From positions 1 through 18,416 of the forward strand of contig JAFGDC010000305.1 in the NCBI GenBank assembly GCA_016932295.1: a stretch of 18,416 bases of DNA, read 5' to 3'. Source of the DNA: a candidate division CSSED10-310 bacterium. GTDB lineage: Bacteria; CSSED10-310; JAFGDC01. The notes beneath the pieces are model-generated. The model worked only from the letters and a program-made list of their open reading frames with translations, searched no databases and was not told the origin of the DNA. Positions 1-7,300 of this stretch are shown one piece after another; the stretch's first letter is position 1, and each line of letters starts with the position of its first letter. The position numbers and the translations under genes are program-made.

Positions 1-602
1 AAGCTTGTCAGTATTCCTGCCGCTTTTTTGCCAACTCGATCCCCCACATACGCGCCATCGGAGTGAATCCCGATGAACCACTGGCAATGACGAGGGAACT
101 CATCGAGTATGGCATCAGGGAAGTCCTGGTGATCGGCGGCGACGCCCCGCGGGATTTCTCGAGACCCGTGTACCCATCCACCACCATCAGCGTGATCAGA
201 AAACTCAAACAGGAACTGCCGCACCTCAAGGTCTATGCCGGCACCGATCCCTATCGTGACAGTATCCGCCGCGAGCTGCTCTATAATAAAATGAAGTTGG
301 ACGCAGGTGCCGACGGCTTTTTCACCCAGCCGTTCTATGACATCCGGCTCATGGAGATTTACGCCGAACTGCTGGCGGATGTGCCCGTATTCTGGGGTGT
401 TTCGCCGGTGCTCTCTCCGGAATCGCGGCTTTACTGGGAGACCAAGAACAGTGTCATTTTCCCGAAGGACTTCTCCCCCACTCTGGAATGGAATCGTTCA
501 TTCGCCTCGTTGGTGCTGGAATTCATCGACACCCGCGGCCATCACGCATACTTCATGCCGATCCGGGAAAACATCAGGAAATATCTCACCGGCATTCTCT
601 GA
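1..602 (+). CDS. MetF-like methylenetetrahydrofolate reductase, C-terminal part (5' truncated)
   Basis: The reading frame is open from base 3 to a TGA at 600-602, so the gene begins outside the window; about 199 codons are present. The visible part resembles the C-terminal half of the FAD-dependent MetF TIM barrel, which reduces 5,10-methylene-tetrahydrofolate to 5-methyl-tetrahydrofolate for methionine synthesis in the cytoplasm. Supporting features are the strand VLVIGGDAPRD (family LRGDPP region) and GADGFFTQPFYD (family TQ-F/Y motif), followed by a helix ending in ENIRKYL. It is divergent: the usual aGYPEGHP segment is replaced by VYAGTDPYRDS, and the segment GVSPVLSPESRLYWETKN is not typical of enteric MetF. 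A GTG at 63 could start a shorter product, but codons upstream continue the homologous barrel, so it is an internal valine. It could be a MetF paralogue with another C1 substrate. The next gene starts 66 nt later with its own strong ribosome binding site. Confidence 0.75.
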   Translation, partial: ACQYSCRFFANSIPHIRAIGVNPDEPLAMTRELIEYGIREVLVIGGDAPRDFSRPVYPSTTISVIRKLKQELPHLKVYAGTDPYRDSIRRELLYNKMKLDAGADGFFTQPFYDIRLMEIYAELLADVPVFWGVSPVLSPESRLYWETKNSVIFPKDFSPTLEWNRSFASLVLEFIDTRGHHAYFMPIRENIRKYLTGIL

Positions 603-656
603 TCACACTCGTTCTGCTGGAGCCCGCCCCTCGGATCTGGTACATTTTCTTCATAC

Positions 657-663
657 AGGAGGA
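657..663 (+). promoter_or_regulatory. Strong ribosome binding site
   Basis: AGGAGGA lies 5-6 nt before the ATG at 669 and fixes that start; a nearer ATG at 664 is out of frame and runs into a stop at once. Confidence 0.8.
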
Positions 664-668
664 ATGAG

Positions 669-1985
669 ATGAAGTGGTTCGCCATACTCGCACTGGTCAT
701 GTGTCCGGCAGGCGCGGCGCAAGCCGCGGTCATCCGTGTTCCGCTGGATGAGCCAACCATTCAGGCCGGCCTCGATGCCGCCACGTCCGGCGATGCCGTA
801 CTGCTTGCCCCCGGCACCTACCGGGGCCAGGGCAACATCGATCTGTCCTTCGAGGGCAAGGCTGTCACGTTGCTGTCCGAGAGAGGACCAGCCAGTTGTG
901 TTATTGATTGCGATGGCAATGGCCGGGCGTTCTGGTTTCACAACAATGAAACAAGCGCATCGGTGGTACGCGGCATCACCATCAGGGAAGGGTTCGCCAA
1001 TGTGGGGGGCGCCATCAGTTGCGAGTTTGCCTCGCCCACCATCGCCGACTGCCGGTTCACCGGGAACGAGGCCGGCAACGGCGCCGCCATTTTCCTTTGG
1101 GGCGCCTCACCGGAAATCGTCAATAGCCTGATCGCCGGCAACTACGCCAGTTTCAGGGGTGGAGGCATCGATTGCGGACAGATCGACGATCCCTCCTGTC
1201 CGCGCATCGTCAACTGCACCATCACCGGTAATGAAGCCGACACATACGGAGGCGGCGTCTTCGTCACCATCTCAGATCCCGTCTTCAGTGGCTGTATTCT
1301 ATGGGGAAATGAACCGGAGGACATCTACATCATGTCCGGCACGCCGGCTGTGGATCATTCCACCGTCACCGGTGGCTACCCGGGCGCGGGTAATCTGTCC
1401 GGCGATCCGCGCTTCGTTTCGGGACCAGGCGGTGACTATTACCTCAGCCATGTCACCGCCGGACAGCCGGCTGACAGCCCCTGCATCGATGCCGGCCACC
1501 TGGCCGCATACGCCATCTGCCTCAGCTCGACAAGCGCCGAATGGTGTCTCGACCAACTGACCACCAGCAGCGGCGACAGCCGCGACACCGGGCAGGTCGA
1601 TCAGGGATATCATCATTACGCCGCACCCGGTCCTCTGGAACTCGACCTGGTTCTGACGAAGGAACAGCCGCAGTGCTTCCGTCCCGACAACCATTTCGTT
1701 CTCGAGGTCAGAACCGGCAATCCGCTGCCGGTGACGGACGGCGATCTGTACTGTGTGCTGGATGTGTATGGCGTGTATTTTTTCCATCCTTCGTGGACCC
1801 AGGACCTGCAAGCGGAAATCCTGTCAATCCCGGCCGGCGCCGGGTCGAACACCGTGTTGGACTTCACCTGGCCGATGGGTGCCGGCGCCGCTGACGATCT
1901 GGCCTTCTATGCGGTGCTCACCGAGCATGCCTCTTTCGACCTGCTCAGCAAGGTGGACGTGGCCTGGTTCTGCTATTCCGAATAG
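669..1985 (+). CDS. Secreted right-handed parallel beta-helix protein
   Basis: The 438-residue product starts with a clear Sec signal peptide (charged MK, hydrophobic FAILALVM core, A-x-A site AQA at 17-19), so it is exported. Residues about 25-235 form right-handed beta-helix (PbH1) coils: the opening PTIQAGLDAATSGDAVLLAPG is the usual N-terminal cap, followed by rungs such as VVRGITIREG, ISCEFASPTIADCRFTGNEA, PEIVNSLIAGN, PRIVNCTITGNEA and PVFSGCILWGN. A linker with SPCIDAG (about 270) ends the helix. Residues about 320-438 look like a separate beta-sandwich (LDVYGVYFFHPSWTQ, FTWPMGAGAADDLAFYAVL) often appended to surface proteins of uncultured bacteria. No LPXTG, autotransporter or type IX sorting tail is visible. 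No catalytic pectate-lyase residues can be assigned, so binding or structural roles are as likely as hydrolysis. Many cysteines in the helix could form disulfides outside the cytoplasm. Substrate unknown. Confidence 0.8.
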   Translation: MKWFAILALVMCPAGAAQAAVIRVPLDEPTIQAGLDAATSGDAVLLAPGTYRGQGNIDLSFEGKAVTLLSERGPASCVIDCDGNGRAFWFHNNETSASVVRGITIREGFANVGGAISCEFASPTIADCRFTGNEAGNGAAIFLWGASPEIVNSLIAGNYASFRGGGIDCGQIDDPSCPRIVNCTITGNEADTYGGGVFVTISDPVFSGCILWGNEPEDIYIMSGTPAVDHSTVTGGYPGAGNLSGDPRFVSGPGGDYYLSHVTAGQPADSPCIDAGHLAAYAICLSSTSAEWCLDQLTTSSGDSRDTGQVDQGYHHYAAPGPLELDLVLTKEQPQCFRPDNHFVLEVRTGNPLPVTDGDLYCVLDVYGVYFFHPSWTQDLQAEILSIPAGAGSNTVLDFTWPMGAGAADDLAFYAVLTEHASFDLLSKVDVAWFCYSE

Positions 1986-2112
1986 CGCATGGAAAGAGCG
2001 GCCACCGTGTACCGGATGAACTCCGCGAATCTGTCGGCTTGGTTTCCTCCGCGTGGTTTATTGTCCACCCCGTCCACCTTCCCCCTTCCCTGAATCATCG
2101 ACGCCTTACATC

Positions 2113-2141
2113 TGGAAACCCCCGCCGGTCTGCGCTATACT
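2113..2141 (+). promoter_or_regulatory. Candidate sigma70-type promoter for the ATP-grasp gene
   Basis: TGGAAA at 2113-2118 (4/6 to TTGACA) and TATACT at 2136-2141 (5/6 to TATAAT) are separated by exactly 17 bp and lie 75 nt before the ATG at 2216. The 230-nt gap after the beta-helix gene supports separate transcription. The remainder of the gap (1986-2112) shows no gene and no convincing hairpin. Prediction by eye only. Confidence 0.4.
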
Positions 2142-2203
2142 TTTTTGCTTGTTACCGGTCCGAGCCGGCCGCGCTCGCGCCGTGACATCCATGTTCCACC
2201 GTG

Positions 2204-2210
2204 AAAGGAG
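2204..2210 (+). promoter_or_regulatory. Ribosome binding site deciding the start at 2216
   Basis: AAAGGAG ends 5 nt before the ATG at 2216. An in-frame GTG at 2201 precedes this motif directly and would place the motif inside the coding region, so the ATG is preferred. Confidence 0.75.
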
Positions 2211-2215
2211 TCTTC

Positions 2216-3580
2216 ATGTCAACATTAGTCAAGGCCATAAACGCTGAATTCCGCCGGATACTCGAGAAGCACCCCGATCCCTTCAGTGTCTACCAGGCAC
2301 TCACCGCGGGTATGAACGACAAGGGCTGCACCTTCGGAAGCGGTCCAATGCCCTTGTATGTAAAACCCTATTTCATCGACGGTGCCCGGATGCCCGAGAT
2401 CCGCTACACCACCGAGGTACTGATGCGGGTCATGAACAAGATCGCCGAGGTCTACTACCATGACGACTCGTCGAAGGCGATGTTCTACCTTTCACCTGAG
2501 GAAACCGAACTGGCCGATGTGCCGGTGGGTTATCACCAGCGCGTCCAGATCACCCGCAACGACGCCTTCATGACAGACGACAAGCTGATGTACATCGAGT
2601 TCAACGCTGACAGTCCCGGCGGCCCCATGTATTCGGACGTGCAGGGAGACCTCATTCAACAGTCGGACGTGTTCGCCGAATTGTGCCGTAAATTCACCGT
2701 GGGACGAGACCTCATCATGTGGCAGATCCTGCGGATGCTCCTCACCTGCTACAAGGAGTGGGGAGGCAAAAAGGACTTCCCCAGCATCTGCATCAGCGCC
2801 GGGGCCGGTGGCGGCACTACCCCGGAATTCCATGCCATCGTAGCCTGGTTGAAGACCCTCGGTTTCACTGCGGAATTCTGCGGTACCACCGAATGGACTT
2901 ATGAGAACGGTCATCTGCGCACACCCACCGGAATGGAGCCTGAAGTAATCTACCGCCGTGGCTGGATCGGCGATTGGATCCATCACATGGACGGCATCAA
3001 GCCGATCATCGCCGCCCTGCGCGACCGCAAGGCATGCTTGGTGAACCCGCTCTCCTCCACCCTCGCCGCCAATAAGTCCCTTTTCGCCGTGCTGCAGCGC
3101 CCGGAAATCCTGAAGATGTTCACCACCGAGGAACAGCGCGTGATCCGCGAGTATTTACCATGGACCCGCGTCTTCGAGAAAACCAAGACGGATTTCAGGG
3201 GCATGACCATCGACCTGTTCGAGTACGTGGGGAAAAACAAGGACATGTTTGTCCTGAAGCCCATCGACCAATACGGCGGCAAGGACGTCATCGTCGGTTG
3301 GGCCACATCTTCCGCCGAATGGGACCAGTGGGTGAACAAGGCATGTGCGCCCAAGGGCAAATTCGTGGTACAGGAAGCCGTTGCCATTCCCGAAGAAGAA
3401 CTTCCGGTATTCCACGACGGCAAGCTCTCCTTCGAAAAGAAGAAAATCAATGTCAACTTCTACTGTTACGGAGGCATTTACACAGGCGGCGTGGTGCGTT
3501 CATCAGACAGCCCGGTCATCAATGTCCACAAAGGCGGCGGCATGACGCCCATCATGTTCGTTGACGGCTATCGAAGCTGA
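2216..3580 (+). CDS. Orphan ATP-grasp ligase, glutathionylspermidine-synthase-like
   Basis: The 454-residue protein has no signal peptide and appears cytoplasmic. ATP-grasp enzymes activate a carboxylate as acyl-phosphate and join it to an amine or thiol. Motifs in order: MYIEFNADSPGG (125-136), which resembles the EYNADTPT motif of glutathionylspermidine synthases; a glycine-rich SAGAGGG (194-200); a pre-ATP-grasp segment NPLSSTLAANKSLFAVL (277-293), like the S-NKALL-LL segment of that family; FVLKPIDQYGGKDVIVG (345-361) with the ATP-binding lysine K348 and glycine loop; VVQE (384-387) at the adenine-contact position; INVNFY (411-416) as likely metal-binding strand; and a C-terminal KGGGMTPIMFV. 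Length is shorter than bifunctional GspS (about 620) but fits the synthetase domain plus additions. No amidase domain, carrier protein or partner gene adjoins it, so the substrate pair cannot be named. It is probably transcribed alone, from the promoter at 2113-2141 to the hairpin at 3603-3629. Fold call solid; the family link is inference. Confidence 0.7.
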   Translation: MSTLVKAINAEFRRILEKHPDPFSVYQALTAGMNDKGCTFGSGPMPLYVKPYFIDGARMPEIRYTTEVLMRVMNKIAEVYYHDDSSKAMFYLSPEETELADVPVGYHQRVQITRNDAFMTDDKLMYIEFNADSPGGPMYSDVQGDLIQQSDVFAELCRKFTVGRDLIMWQILRMLLTCYKEWGGKKDFPSICISAGAGGGTTPEFHAIVAWLKTLGFTAEFCGTTEWTYENGHLRTPTGMEPEVIYRRGWIGDWIHHMDGIKPIIAALRDRKACLVNPLSSTLAANKSLFAVLQRPEILKMFTTEEQRVIREYLPWTRVFEKTKTDFRGMTIDLFEYVGKNKDMFVLKPIDQYGGKDVIVGWATSSAEWDQWVNKACAPKGKFVVQEAVAIPEEELPVFHDGKLSFEKKKINVNFYCYGGIYTGGVVRSSDSPVINVHKGGGMTPIMFVDGYRS

Positions 3581-3602
3581 CCCGGAATCAATCGAATCAT
3601 TT

Positions 3603-3629
3603 CAGGAGCCGCGGCGGCCGCGGCTCCTG
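3603..3629 (+). terminator. Strong hairpin after the ATP-grasp gene (terminator-like)
   Basis: A perfect 12-bp GC-rich stem (CAGGAGCCGCGG with CCGCGGCTCCTG) closes a 3-nt loop CGG, 22 nt after the stop codon at 3580. There is no T-run on either side (the right flank is GTGTATCCCC), so it may act through pausing, Rho or 3'-end protection rather than as a classical intrinsic terminator. The rest of the 260-nt convergent gap to 3840 holds no gene I can support. Confidence 0.55.
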
Positions 3630-3840
3630 GTGTATCCCCATTCCCCGATAAACGATCAATTGGTTCGATCACTCCGATCCGAACGATTTCGATGTATCCG
3701 CTGCACTCACTCCCTTGTCGTACGGCGCAATGTGCCGAAAACCCGCCAGCGGTTGTTCGCCCAAGCGGCCCTGTGCAAAAGACCGTCATTGCCCGCGGTG
3801 ACTGGCTATTCGCCGATACGGACCCGCCGGGATCCTGGGA

Positions 3841-4194
3841 TTACGGCGTTGGAACCCCTTCCAGCCATTCCTGCGGCACCAGGCAGATGAAGCGCAACAC
3901 CGAGTCACCGGTATTCTTGAAGTGATGCATTTCTTTCCGCCCTACGAAGACGGCCTTCCCCGCTGCAATAGGCTGGTCACCATCGGGGGTGTTGACCACA
4001 CCGGTCCCGTCCAGCACGAACACTTCATGCTCCCACCAGTGGGCATGATGCGGCGTGGCTGCTCCCGGCTGCACCTCGAACACCCGCAGGTTGAACACAG
4101 GCGCACCCTGGTCCGGACCGATGACCACTCGCATGGTGACCCCTTCAAGGGAGGGTTTTGCCTCCACATCACGGAAGTTCCTGATGACGACCAT
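3841..4194 (-). CDS. Small single-domain cupin protein
   Basis: The product is 117 residues from ATG 4194 (a TTG at 4212 would add six residues but swallows the ribosome binding site). It is a single conserved beta-barrel of the cupin superfamily. Cupin motif 1 is visible as PGAATPHHAHWWEHEVFVLDG with metal ligands H-x-H and the downstream E/H, and motif 2 as GRKEMHHFKNTG with its histidine and N. A 3-His/Glu metal site is therefore intact. Such proteins range from dioxygenases and isomerases to small-molecule sensors; the sequence does not decide. No signal peptide and no DNA-binding domain are present. The gene points away from uvrA and converges on the ATP-grasp gene, so it is likely monocistronic. 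An inverted repeat at 4219-4240 overlaps its probable -10 region and suggests regulation, perhaps shared with uvrA. Confidence 0.8.
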   Translation of the reverse strand: MVVIRNFRDVEAKPSLEGVTMRVVIGPDQGAPVFNLRVFEVQPGAATPHHAHWWEHEVFVLDGTGVVNTPDGDQPIAAGKAVFVGRKEMHHFKNTGDSVLRFICLVPQEWLEGVPTP

Positions 4195-4199
4195 CGTTG

Positions 4200-4206
4200 C
4201 CCCCTT
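4200..4206 (-). promoter_or_regulatory. Ribosome binding site of the cupin gene
   Basis: On the minus strand AAGGGGG stands 5 nt before the ATG at 4194. This spacing chooses 4194 over the in-frame TTG at 4212. Confidence 0.65.
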
Positions 4207-4218
4207 GCGCAATCAATT

Positions 4219-4240
4219 ACTATACCGGCTACAGTATAGT
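4219..4240. promoter_or_regulatory. 7-8-7 inverted repeat between cupin and uvrA (operator candidate)
   Basis: ACTATAC (4219-4225) and GTATAGT (4234-4240) are perfect inverted copies around an 8-nt spacer. Read on the minus strand it contains TATACT and TATAGT, both one mismatch from a -10 box, 25 to 46 nt upstream of the cupin ATG. It lies about 100 nt upstream of uvrA. The size and symmetry fit a dimeric regulator site. It does not match the E. coli LexA box CTGT-N8-ACAG or the GAAC-N4-GTTC type. Confidence 0.45.
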
Positions 4241-4272
4241 CCGGGCAGGAGTCCCGATAAAACCGTATTCAT

Positions 4273-4301
4273 TTGACGCGCTTCACCCCTCCCACTATGT
4301 T
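4273..4301 (+). promoter_or_regulatory. Candidate promoter of uvrA
   Basis: TTGACG at 4273-4278 (5/6) and TATGTT at 4296-4301 (4/6) are spaced by 17 bp, 35 nt before the ATG at 4337. GGAG at 4328-4331 gives the ribosome binding site with 5-nt spacing. By-eye match only. Confidence 0.45.
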
Positions 4302-4336
4302 TACTTCTCCGCCGGCATGGCGCGACCGGAGTACGA

Positions 4337-7300
4337 ATGAAAGGCATCATCAGGATAGTCGGGGCTCGCCAGCACAATCTCAAGAACATCGATCTGGAAA
4401 TCAATCTCGGTGAACTCACCGTGATCACCGGCGTGAGCGGTTCGGGTAAATCATCGCTGGCGCTTTCCACGTTGTATGCCGAGGGGCAGCGTCGCTACGT
4501 GGAGAGTTTTTCCCCTTACATCAGGCAGTTTCTCGGCCGCGAGGATCGGCCGGATGTGGACCGGATCGAGGGGATCCTGCCGGCAATCGCCATCGAGCGG
4601 GTCAACCGGATACTCAGCTCCCGGTCCACTGTGGGCACGGTGGCCGAACTGGAAGACTATCTCAAGCTGCTCTTCCATCACCTGTCGGTGCTGCACTGTG
4701 GATCATGCGGCGCGCCGGTGCGTCCCACCACCGCCGAGGATCTGCATCGCTGGTGGCGGACGCAGGCCACCGGTCCCTGGCTGGTGGCGTTCCCATTTAC
4801 CGCCGGTGAACCCGCTGCGCGCCGGGAATTTCTGCTAAGCGCCGGACTGGTGCGGTGTCTTGCCGGTGATGATGTCATCAGGCTGGAAGACCTGCCCGAG
4901 GGGGAGCCGCCGGACCTGGTCATCATGGATCGGCTGCCGGAAACATGTGAACCGGAGCGCTTCACCGATGCGGTGGATCAGTCGTACCGCCTGGGCGACG
5001 ACCGCCTTGTCCTCATCGGACCGGACGGCGACCGCCATGCGTTCCGGCGCGGACTTGTCTGTCCCAACTGTGACATCACCTACGGCGACTCATCCCCCAA
5101 TCTGTTCTCCTTCAACAGTCCGGCCGGCGCATGTCCGGAATGCGAGGGATTCGGCGCGGTGCTGCGAATCGACGAGCACAAGGTGGTGCCCGATCCCCGC
5201 CTTTCCATCGCCGCGGGAGCCATCAAGCCATGGACCACGGCCACGGCACGGCCGACCTTCGAGGAACTGCTGAACTACTGCACCGCGGCCGGCATTCCGA
5301 CGGATGTACCGTACGAACGACTCCCCGCCCAGGCTCGACACGCGGTTTTCCACGGCGACCACCGCTGGTTCGGTGTGGTGGGATTCTTCAACTGGCTGGA
5401 ACAGTACCGCTACAAAATGCACGTACGGGTGTTCCTGTCCAGGTATCGAAGCCAGTTCACCTGCCCTGTGTGCAAAGGGTCGCGGATGCGACCGGAAGCC
5501 ATCCTCTACCGGTTGCAGGGTAAACCCATCAACGAGCTTCGCGGTATGTCGCTGGATGACCTGGAAGCCTTCATCACCGGGTTGACAGTCGTGGACCGCG
5601 ACCAGGCCGCCGCGGTGGTGCGGGATGAACTGATCACCCGTCTTGGCTACCTGCGCGAGATCGGGCTCGGATATCTCACTCTGGAGCGCCCCTCACGAAC
5701 CCTTTCGGGAGGCGAAGTACAGCGCGTCAATCTCACCACCGCCCTGGGCACTGCCCTTACAAACACCCTGTTCGTACTGGACGAACCAAGCGCCGGACTG
5801 CATGCCCGGGACATCGGGCGCCTCAATGCCATTCTCAGACGCCTGCGAGCCGCCGGCAACACGGTGGTAGTGGTAGAGCACGATCCAGCCGTTATCCGGG
5901 CCGCCGACCGAGTGATCGATCTAGGACCAGGAGCTGGTGAAAAGGGTGGCGAGATCGTCTTCCAGGGCACTCCGGCTCAACTGGCCGGCGCCACCACTGT
6001 CACCGGCCGCCACTTCCGCGGCGATGAAGCCGAGACAACCCGACGTCACCAGCGGCGAACCTGGGGCGCTATCTCCCTTCGCAATGCCTCCATGCACAAC
6101 CTCCAACACCTTGACGTCACCTTCCCTCTGGGATCACTGGTCTGTATCACGGGTGTTTCCGGTTCGGGGAAGAGCACGCTCGTGGAGGATCTCCTCTACC
6201 CCGCTGTCCAGTACCGACTGGGAGAACGATTCGCTGCACCACCCGCCATGGATGGGATAGAGATACATGGAAAACTGGAAGCAGTCCGCCTCATCGACGG
6301 TGCGCCGCCATCCACCAACTCGCGAGCCACTCCCGCTTCCATCCTCAAGCTGCTGGATCCCATCAGGAAACGCTTTGCGGCAACCGCGGGTGCCCGGAAA
6401 AGAGGCTTCAGCGCCAGCCATTTCTCCTTCAACTCCCCTGCCGGCAGATGTCCGACCTGCAACGGACAGGGCTACGAGATCATCGAGATGCAATTTCTCG
6501 CGGATGTCATGATCCGCTGTCCGGAATGCAAGGGCCGCCGGTTCAGGGATGAAATCCTGGAAGTCAGGAAGGATGGGCTGTCCATCGCGGATGTCCTGGA
6601 ACTGACCGCTTGTGAAGCCCGGGAGAAATTCGCCGGCGCGCGGGACCTGGTTGACAGGCTCGACCTCATGATCCGGTTGGGTCTGGGATATCTGCAGCTT
6701 GGCCAACCCCTGGGAGCGTTGTCGGCCGGTGAGACCCAGCGCCTGAAGCTGGCATTGCATCTCCAGCAAGGCGGGATTCGGAGAACGTTGTACCTGCTGG
6801 ATGAACCCACCACCGGGCTGCATCCAGCCGACATAACCATGCTGGTGAACGCCCTCGACCACCTGCTTGATGCCGGTAACGCGGTCATCGTCATCGAACA
6901 CAACCTGGATTTCATCCGGTTCGCCGACTACCTTGTCGACCTCGGTCCCGAGGGAGGCGCGGCGGGCGGTCGAATAGTGTTCGAGGGGCCGCTGGAAAAC
7001 GCGTTTACCGCCCAAGGGTCTCTCACAGCGGCGGCACTCAGGGGGGAAATCGGTCTGACGGAAGCGCCGGAGCCGGCCCGGGTAGATGCGACTGATGAAA
7101 TGGTGATCCGCGGAGCGCGCGAACACAACCTCAAAAATATCGATCTTCGCCTTCCCCACGGCAAGATGATCGTTATCACCGGTTTGTCGGGATCAGGAAA
7201 ATCGACATTGGCGCATGACATCCTCTTCGCAGAAGGCCAACGGCGGTACATTGAAAGCCTTTCCACGTACGCCAGGCGGTTCATCAGACAACTTCGCAGG

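Noticed and set aside
1..6. HindIII site AAGCTT at the exact start
   Set aside because: It could reflect cloning or chance; one six-base site proves nothing about origin.
3561..3890. Plus-strand open frame between the ATP-grasp and cupin genes
   Set aside because: It begins inside the ATP-grasp gene, crosses the terminator-like hairpin and ends antisense to the cupin; no motif supports it.
6134..7159. Minus-strand 341-codon open frame inside uvrA
   Set aside because: It lies wholly within the conserved UvrA coding frame, has low-complexity shadow composition and no recognisable motif; GC-rich genes commonly produce such antisense frames.
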